A DNA stretch of 9,182 nucleotides. Origin: Acidobacteriota bacterium. GTDB taxonomy: Bacteria; Acidobacteriota; UBA6911; RPQK01; JADFOI01. The stretch is from positions 1 through 9,182 of the forward strand of contig JAPYTY010000067.1 in assembly GCA_029942065.1 (NCBI GenBank). The letters run 5' to 3'. The position numbers and the translations under genes were made by a program. Shown here in pieces: positions 5,568 to 9,182 of the stretch (position 1 is the stretch's first letter; every line of letters starts with the position of its first letter). The notes under the pieces are model-generated. The model saw only the letters and a list, made by a program, of their open reading frames with translations. It was not told the origin of the DNA and did not search any database.

Positions 5568-6668
5568 CTAGTACTCGTTGAAGATTCTCTGGATCTCGTC
5601 AGGATCGGAGGTCCGGGTCAGGGCCATTTGCAAAAGAATTCTCGCTTTGTGCGCGACCAGGTTGTCTCCCTCGACAAAACGATTTTGTGACGTTACGGCC
5701 ACCCGATTATTGAAACCGCCCCGGGCGGTGAGAACGATCGGGATTCCTTTGCCTGCCAGTGCCTCCAGGGCAGACCGTTGATCCTTGTAGGGAAGGCCCC
5801 CGTTGGTGAAGCCGTTGATGATGATTCCTTGTACACCGATCTCCGCCGCTGCCCGAATCAGCCCTGGGTCGGCATCGAAGTAGGTTGAAATGACCTCAAC
5901 CTTGGGAAGAGTGGTGATGGTGTCGACATCGAATTCGGAGTGACTGGTGTGCCGCCGGGTTGGAGCCCGGTAAAAGGTCACTCGATCCGACTCGATAATC
6001 CCCAGAACACCCAGGATTCCGGAGGTGAACGCACCGGGACGAACGCTCGTTTTCAGAACCTCACGACCTGAATTGATGGTCTGGTTGTTGACCATCATGG
6101 CCCCTTTGCCGACCGCATCAGGCGAGAGAACCACCGAGACAGCGTCGACGAAGTTTTTGTCCCCATCGTTGCCCACGGTTCCGTGGGGGCGTTGAGAGTT
6201 GGTGATGACAACGGGTTTGTCGCTCTTGACCAGAAGATGGAGGAAATAGGCCGTTTCCTCGCTTGAAAAGGTGCCCTGAGTGACGATGACGCCTTTGACA
6301 CCGGGGCCCTCGATGACCCTGTTGACGGTACGAGCGATGTTCAGGAATTCCCGGGAAGAGAAGTCGTGGCTGCCTATTCGAATAAGATCGGTGATTGCGA
6401 ACTCGACGCTGTCCAGCAGTTTGCGGGTTTCAGGGAAATCCTTCCGGATGTCGGCAATGGTCTGTTCAATGGAGATACGACCCGCCCTTGTGTTGGCAAT
6501 CGTTCCACCGGTGGCGACAATCTGGATTACCGGTTTGGCTGAATCCTGTCCGGAGACCGGAAAGGTAACACCTCCCCAAAACAAAACAAGGGGTAAAAAT
6601 AGGGACATAAAAGGTCGGAGGTTGATCTGGGACAAGCCTTCTGCGATGAGCTTCGGTGATTGATTCAT
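5568..6668 (-). CDS. Exported type II L-asparaginase family protein with an altered TDT motif
   Basis: A 366-residue protein from ATG 6668. A hydrophobic signal segment (MSLFLPLVLFWGGVTFPVSG) lies at 21-40, so export is likely. ATG 6608 (346 aa) would give a shorter conventional signal peptide and is a real alternative; neither start has a strong ribosome site. The asparaginase fold is clear: VATGGTIA (51-58, Thr56 equals the nucleophile Thr12 of E. coli AnsB), IGSHDFSS (98-105), VIVTQGTFSSEETAYFLHL (127-145), DGDKN and a C-terminal LTARGG(F)NNR. In the second signature the usual HGTDT reads QGTFS, keeping Thr133 (Thr89) but replacing the catalytic Asp90 by Phe134. The expected reaction is asparagine or glutamine deamidation in the periplasm; the altered motif makes activity or substrate uncertain. 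The TAG stop lies in CTAG at 5568-5571. Confidence 0.87.
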   Translation of the reverse strand: MNQSPKLIAEGLSQINLRPFMSLFLPLVLFWGGVTFPVSGQDSAKPVIQIVATGGTIANTRAGRISIEQTIADIRKDFPETRKLLDSVEFAITDLIRIGSHDFSSREFLNIARTVNRVIEGPGVKGVIVTQGTFSSEETAYFLHLLVKSDKPVVITNSQRPHGTVGNDGDKNFVDAVSVVLSPDAVGKGAMMVNNQTINSGREVLKTSVRPGAFTSGILGVLGIIESDRVTFYRAPTRRHTSHSEFDVDTITTLPKVEVISTYFDADPGLIRAAAEIGVQGIIINGFTNGGLPYKDQRSALEALAGKGIPIVLTARGGFNNRVAVTSQNRFVEGDNLVAHKARILLQMALTRTSDPDEIQRIFNEY

Positions 6669-6819
6669 GGTTCCAGGTATTATGGCCTGTCTATTGAAAA
6701 GAGGCCAGGCGAGATTGTGTTGATGCAATCGTCAATCCCACAGGGTAAGAGTTCGTTTCAGGGGAGGCCTGATGTAAACTGGGCATGAATTGGTAATTTT
6801 CAGTAACCAGGGGGGCCCT

Positions 6820-7566
6820 ATGCCGAGCAAATTTGTGATTGCCTTGAACCTGATTCCGGTCTTTCTTTCCATTGCCTGTGGCCCCGATGTGAACTCCCAG
6901 TTCCTGGAAGCGGTGGAGGATGACGATGCCGACAAGATTCAGGAACTATTAAAAAGCGGTGCTGACGTGAATCTTCAAAATGAGCAAGGGTTGTCGGCCC
7001 TGGTGGCGATGGCGATGTTTGATAGGGTCGATGTCGTGGATGCACTGCTTGACGTGGGTGCGGAGGTCAATAGCCGAGATCGACTGGGCCGAACGGCTTT
7101 GTACTGGGCCGCCGGAGGGGGCCATAACGATACGGTGAGGCTTCTGGTGCGTCGCGGTGCGGATGTCACAATCATGACCGAGGATCAGCAGACCGCTTTG
7201 ATGCAGGCATCCAGTCTGGGTGTCCCGGAAGTTGTCGAAGCGTTGCTTGAAGCCGGGGCAGTGGTGGATCAAAAGGACGGACAGGGTCGCACCTCCTTGC
7301 TGCGGGCCGTGGTCGGGCCCAGCACCGAAACGGTGCAACTTCTGATTGATGCTGGAGCCGATGTGAATATGGCGGGTCGGGTGAAGGAGACGCCCCTGAT
7401 GCTGGCGGCGGAGGAAGGGCATCTGGAGACGGTCCAGGCCCTTTTGGCGGCAGGTGCCGACGTGAATGCCAAGGATATGGCCGAGCAGACGGCCCTGAAG
7501 CTGGCGACTCTTCTGGAATTACCCGAAATCATGGAAGTGCTCAAGAGGGCAGGGGCCGAGGAGTAG
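6820..7566 (+). CDS. Exported ankyrin-repeat protein, probable lipoprotein
   Basis: A 248-residue protein. Residues 1-20 form a signal sequence ending FLSIAC, with Cys20 as a likely lipidated residue (lipobox not perfectly canonical). Residues about 24-221 hold six ankyrin repeats of about 33 residues with the G-A-D-V-N turn repeated (48-51, 80-83, 113-116, 179-183, 212-215). A seventh truncated repeat runs to the end. Ankyrin repeats mediate protein binding, so no enzymatic role is expected. ATG 6820 follows AGGGGGG with 4-nt spacing; a TTG at 6790 would add residues ahead of the signal sequence and is rejected. The stop codon is followed after one base by the start of the PP-loop gene, suggesting coupled translation. 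The asparaginase gene is divergent, with 151 bp between starts holding a GATTG/CAATC dyad (6713-6730). Confidence 0.88.
   Translation: MPSKFVIALNLIPVFLSIACGPDVNSQFLEAVEDDDADKIQELLKSGADVNLQNEQGLSALVAMAMFDRVDVVDALLDVGAEVNSRDRLGRTALYWAAGGGHNDTVRLLVRRGADVTIMTEDQQTALMQASSLGVPEVVEALLEAGAVVDQKDGQGRTSLLRAVVGPSTETVQLLIDAGADVNMAGRVKETPLMLAAEEGHLETVQALLAAGADVNAKDMAEQTALKLATLLELPEIMEVLKRAGAEE
7558..7563 (+). promoter_or_regulatory. GAGGAG ribosome site inside the ankyrin gene's last codons
   Basis: GAGGAG encodes the final Glu-Glu of the ankyrin protein and lies 4 nt before TTG 7568. This supports a TTG start for the PP-loop gene and translational coupling. Confidence 0.55.
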
Positions 7567-7567
7567 C

Positions 7568-8237
7568 TTGACCGGGGGTGACTCCGAACAAGTTGCGGCT
7601 CTGGCCAGCGGCGGTCTCGATAGTGGAGTGATGCTGGCCAGACTGGCCGAGAGCTCCCGGGCAGTCCATCCCATCTATCTGAACTGCGGTCTGATCTGGG
7701 AAGCAGCGGAAAAAGAGTTTCTCGAGAGGTTTGTTTCCAGGCTTGCCGACCCCCGGGTCCATGAGTTCAAGTCCTGACCTTTCCAACCAACGATCTTTAT
7801 GGAAATCAGTGGTTTACCAGTGTGAAGGCATCCCCGGTTATCACGATCCGGACGGATGCTGGGAAATTCCCGGCAGAAACATCATCCTTTTGTCCAAGGT
7901 GGCGGTGTGGGCACATTTAAAAGGCATCTCATGTATCGGACTGGGATCCCTGGCGAATAATCCCTTTCCCGATGCGACCGAGGAATTTTTCAACTCGATA
8001 GAGGCCACTCTTTCCATTGGACTGAAACATCCCCTCCGGGTTGTGAGACCTTTCGCAAAAGTGACAAAGGCGGAGATCGTTTCCCTGGGATCTCACCCTC
8101 CTCTGGGATCGACGATCAGCTGCGCCCGGCCCGTAGAAGGGAAGCACTGCGGGGTGTGCGGCAAGTGTCGGGAACGAATCGACGCCTTCACCGAATCGGG
8201 CGTTCCCGACCCCACGGCCTACGCGGATAGGGTGTAA
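7568..8237 (+). pseudogene. QueC/ExsB-like PP-loop ATP pyrophosphatase gene with two frameshifts
   Basis: The reading frame passes through all three frames. Frame one (7568-7770) starts at TTG and contains the PP-loop SGGLDS (residues 14-19), running to RLADPRVHEFK. A stop at 7775-7777 ends it. Frame two (7771-7821) continues as VLTFPTNDLYGNQWFTS. Frame three (from 7822) resumes as GEGIPGYHDPDGCWEIPGRN, with SNPFPDA-like LANNPFPDAT and the cysteine cluster SCARPVEGKHCGVCGKC, as in the zinc site of 7-cyano-7-deazaguanine synthase (QueC). Restoring one G at each junction (AAG-GTC near 7770, AGT-GGT near 7822) gives a continuous protein of about 223 residues, typical for the QueC-like family. 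Either this is a young pseudogene or the two single-base losses, both in putative GG pairs, are sequencing errors. Intact, it would be an ATP-dependent enzyme activating a carboxylate or similar group. Assignment to queuosine synthesis itself is not supported by neighbours. Confidence 0.8.
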
Positions 8238-8338
8238 ATAGGAGTAGGTATAGATATTCAAATATCCGTTAACACAGTGAATTAAATGCTAGTAACTGAA
8301 GGAGTCGAAGGTCAGGGTGTAGGAGCCAGGAGCCTCCT

Positions 8339-8389
8339 TCCGGAATGTGGGAGGCGCCTCAGTGCGCCGATTCCGGACGGCCGCTACAA
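8339..8389. repeat. Palindromic interspersed repeat with GGCCGCTACAA tail
   Basis: Perfect 8-bp arms TCCGGAAT (8339-8346) and ATTCCGGA (8370-8377) enclose GGCGC (8353-8357) and GCGCC (8364-8368). Bases 8342-8377 are identical to 5466-5501. GGCCGCTACAA (8379-8389) follows directly, as it does at 531-541. Confidence 0.8.
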
Positions 8390-8460
8390 AGCACTTGCTA
8401 TGTTGCCCTGGATTGGGAGGAGAAGACAAAGAAAAGAATTTTCTTCGCTTCGCTCAGATA

Positions 8461-8523
8461 AAGGCGGCTTCTCTGTGTCTTTGTGTCTCTGTGGTGAAAA
8501 TTCTTTGGGTGTCTTGGTGGTGC
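8461..8523. repeat. Satellite block, fourth copy
   Basis: Contains TTCTCTGTGTCTTTGTGTCT and CTGTGGTGAAAATTCTTTGG, followed by GTCTTGGTGGTG. Same family and orientation as 3500-3549. Confidence 0.8.
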
Positions 8524-8557
8524 GGGCCGTTACAACGACCTCGCCCTGCTGATCAGG

Positions 8558-8890
8558 CTAAGGATTTTGGTAGAGTCTGGCGCCTGCCAGGTAGCGGCCG
8601 TCAAGCGGGCGCTTCAGGATGAGACTGCTGCCGAAGACGTCCCTGATCTCGGAGCTTTCCCTGCGGCCGTGATCGCGGTCTTCAATCAGGATCGGCTGGT
8701 CGAGTTCTCCCCTGCCGGACCATTTCACGATGAGCCAGGTTTCTCCCGGATCGGCGTCAGCGAGGAGGGTACCTACGTGTTGGGTCAGGGAGCCGTGTTC
8801 ATGTTCCCACTCCAGGCCCTCCTGAGCCCACAGGACAACACCGCTCAATCCCAGCAATATCACCAACGAAACAGCGCAAATCTTGTTCAT
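8558..8890 (-). CDS. Small exported protein of unknown function
   Basis: A 110-residue protein with a convincing signal peptide (MNKICAVSLVILLGLSGVVLWA, cleavage before QEGLE). The mature part of about 88 residues is predicted by eye to be beta-rich. Its C-terminal half, from EIRDVFGSSLILKRPLDGRYLAGARLY, has the rhythm 'V..v.g..L.L.rPL...y..GA.lY' seen in small beta-strand modules of secreted and structural proteins. I do not recognise a family. An overlapping plus-strand frame (8567-8920) lacks a signal peptide or any recognisable motif. The gene stands alone between repeat-filled gaps. A TATAAT hexamer lies only 8 nt upstream of the start, and I see no Shine-Dalgarno site. Confidence 0.6.
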   Translation of the reverse strand: MNKICAVSLVILLGLSGVVLWAQEGLEWEHEHGSLTQHVGTLLADADPGETWLIVKWSGRGELDQPILIEDRDHGRRESSEIRDVFGSSLILKRPLDGRYLAGARLYQNP

Positions 8891-8898
8891 AATCGACT

Positions 8899-8904
8899 AT
8901 TATA
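8899..8904 (-). promoter_or_regulatory. TATAAT -10 element close to the start of the small exported protein
   Basis: On the minus strand GGGTATAATAG places a consensus -10 hexamer 8 nt before ATG 8890, so transcription would begin at or just before the start codon (a leaderless message). No good -35 hexamer is visible at 16-18 bp spacing. Confidence 0.35.
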
Positions 8905-8941
8905 CCCGATTTTCCCCTAACTGAGGGCGGGGGAAGGGAGC

Positions 8942-8958
8942 ACTGGCCTTCGACCAGC
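8942..8958. repeat. GCTGGTC-type hairpin, third and diverged copy
   Basis: ACTGGCCTTCGACCAGC matches the 17-bp core at 569-585 except at the first base and one stem position, which breaks one pair. Confidence 0.6.
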
Positions 8959-9011
8959 GCAGTAGACTCGTCTTTGAGATTTGGGACTTCGGTTTGCGTA
9001 TTTCCGGTCGG

Positions 9012-9044
9012 TTGTAGCGGCCGCTCACAGAGCGGCCGCTACAA
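9012..9044. repeat. Perfect 14-bp inverted repeat TTGTAGCGGCCGCT
   Basis: The arms at 9012-9025 and 9031-9044 are exact reverse complements around a CACAG loop. Bases 9019-9044 are identical to 516-541, where the left arm is shortened by fusion to another repeat. Confidence 0.85.
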
Positions 9045-9059
9045 GATCGAACCACTTTT

Positions 9060-9074
9060 CGCTCCTTCGGAGCG
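9060..9074. repeat. Short hairpin CGCTCC-TTC-GGAGCG
   Basis: Perfect 6-bp arms with a TTC loop, the same loop as in the GCTGGTC hairpins. No nearby coding region on either side within the window. Confidence 0.5.
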
Positions 9075-9090
9075 AGGCCGGAAAGGTGAG

Positions 9091-9118
9091 TGTAGGGGCG
9101 TACTGAGTACACCCGCAG
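9091..9118. repeat. GGGCGTACT palindrome, second copy
   Basis: TGTAGGGGCGTACTGAGTAC is followed by ACCCGCAG, a variant of 5406-5433. The inner C-G pair of the first copy is T-A here on both arms, while one outer pair is lost. Confidence 0.65.
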
Positions 9119-9133
9119 CTAGGTCATGCAGAC

Positions 9134-9166
9134 TTCACCACAAAGACACAGAGAAGAGAATTCTTT
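9134..9166. repeat. Satellite block, fifth copy
   Basis: TTCACCACAAAGACACAGAG followed by AAGAGAATTCTTT, in the orientation of 3387-3450. The window ends 16 bases later. Confidence 0.75.
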
Positions 9167-9182
9167 AATCAGCAAGGACCCT

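Larger units (their letters stand above)
5270..5571. mobile_element. Second, composite repeat unit sharing the CTAG junction
   Basis: The left end, 5270-5289, matches the terminal repeat of the preceding element at 17 of 20 positions (CTAGCCCGGATTACACATAG). The right end, CCCCGGCTAG (5562-5571), is the exact reverse complement of 5092-5101. The interior is a patchwork: a GCCTCCT/AGGAGGC dyad (5294-5300 and 5320-5326), the GCTGGTC hairpin, a TTTCCAGGTTTCACGTTCCAG tract, a GGGCGCACT palindrome, the 36-bp shared repeat and a satellite block. It may be a decayed second copy into which other repeats inserted. That history is inference. Confidence 0.45.
8238..8557. other. 320-bp non-coding gap dominated by repeats
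   Basis: The first ~70 bases (to about 8310) are AT-richer and unassigned, with a small ATATTC/AAATAT-like dyad near 8252-8268. The rest is the repeat unit at 8339-8389 and a satellite block at 8461-8523. Open frames here translate only repeats. Confidence 0.6.

Noticed and set aside
5254..5690. Small open frames inside the repeat block after the PPOX gene
   Set aside because: Composed of repeat units on both strands and running into the asparaginase 3' end; no signal of a gene.
6669..6728. TTG start for the asparaginase homologue at 6728
   Set aside because: It would put 40 residues before the signal segment and has no ribosome site. ATG 6668 or 6608 is more plausible.
7768..7824. Programmed ribosomal frameshifting in the PP-loop gene
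   Set aside because: No slippery heptamer or clear stimulatory structure, and two separate shifts within 52 bases would be needed.
8286..8622. Two overlapping plus-strand open frames between the PP-loop gene and the small exported protein
   Set aside because: They translate the palindromic repeat and the satellite block (peptides like SLCLCVSVVKILW), typical of non-coding repeat DNA.
8567..8920. 117-codon plus-strand frame opposite the small exported protein
   Set aside because: The minus-strand frame has a signal peptide and a plausible beta-rich mature part; the plus-strand one has neither.

Overview
This is a moderately GC-rich bacterial chromosomal window. Shine-Dalgarno sites of the AGGAGG type are clear before several genes, and several products are exported with signal peptides ending in LxAQDE-type sites. 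Seven genes look intact. One more is cut by the left window edge and one is broken by two frameshifts. The gene families, the many exported proteins and the repeat-rich intergenic DNA would fit an Acidobacteriota-like or similar soil or marine lineage. That placement is low-confidence inference, because no rRNA or marker gene is present. I see no tRNA, rRNA, CRISPR array or transposase gene.

Layout. On the minus strand at the left edge are the N-terminal part of a PhnD/selenate-type periplasmic binding protein (1-348) and, upstream of it, a LysR regulator resembling the selenium-metabolism-associated LysR group (592-1503). Together they suggest a selenium-oxyanion uptake locus continuing off the left edge. 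Divergent from LysR is a run of four plus-strand genes: a SAM-dependent methyltransferase (1597-2451), an exported MBL-fold hydrolase lacking one expected zinc ligand (2525-3376), an exported protein joining a SurA-like N-terminal part to a DsbA-like thioredoxin domain (3594-4646), and a small PPOX/F420-type split-barrel protein (4688-5095). A convergent minus-strand type II L-asparaginase homologue follows (5568-6668). Next come a plus-strand ankyrin-repeat lipoprotein (6820-7566), a tightly coupled QueC/ExsB-like PP-loop gene with two frameshifts (7568-8237), and a small exported minus-strand protein of unknown function (8558-8890).

Nearly every intergenic gap is a mosaic of short interspersed repeats. 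They include an element with about 41-bp imperfect terminal inverted repeats (5092-5273), a palindromic unit sharing 36 identical bases between two distant gaps (5466-5501 and 8342-8377), GGCCGCT hairpins, GCTGGTC-TTC-GACCAGC hairpins, GGGCGCACT palindromes, and five blocks of a 'CACCACAGAGACACAAAG'-type satellite.

The most interesting feature is the block between the PPOX gene and the asparaginase gene. Both convergent stop codons (TAG) lie inside CTAG tetranucleotides that begin the inverted boundary sequences CTAGCCGGGG (5092-5101) and CCCCGGCTAG (5562-5571). A third CTAG sits at the internal element junction (5270-5273). The simplest reading is that the two genes once overlapped tail-to-tail by the palindrome CTAG, and that elements targeting and duplicating CTAG inserted exactly there, pushing the genes 472 bp apart without altering either protein.
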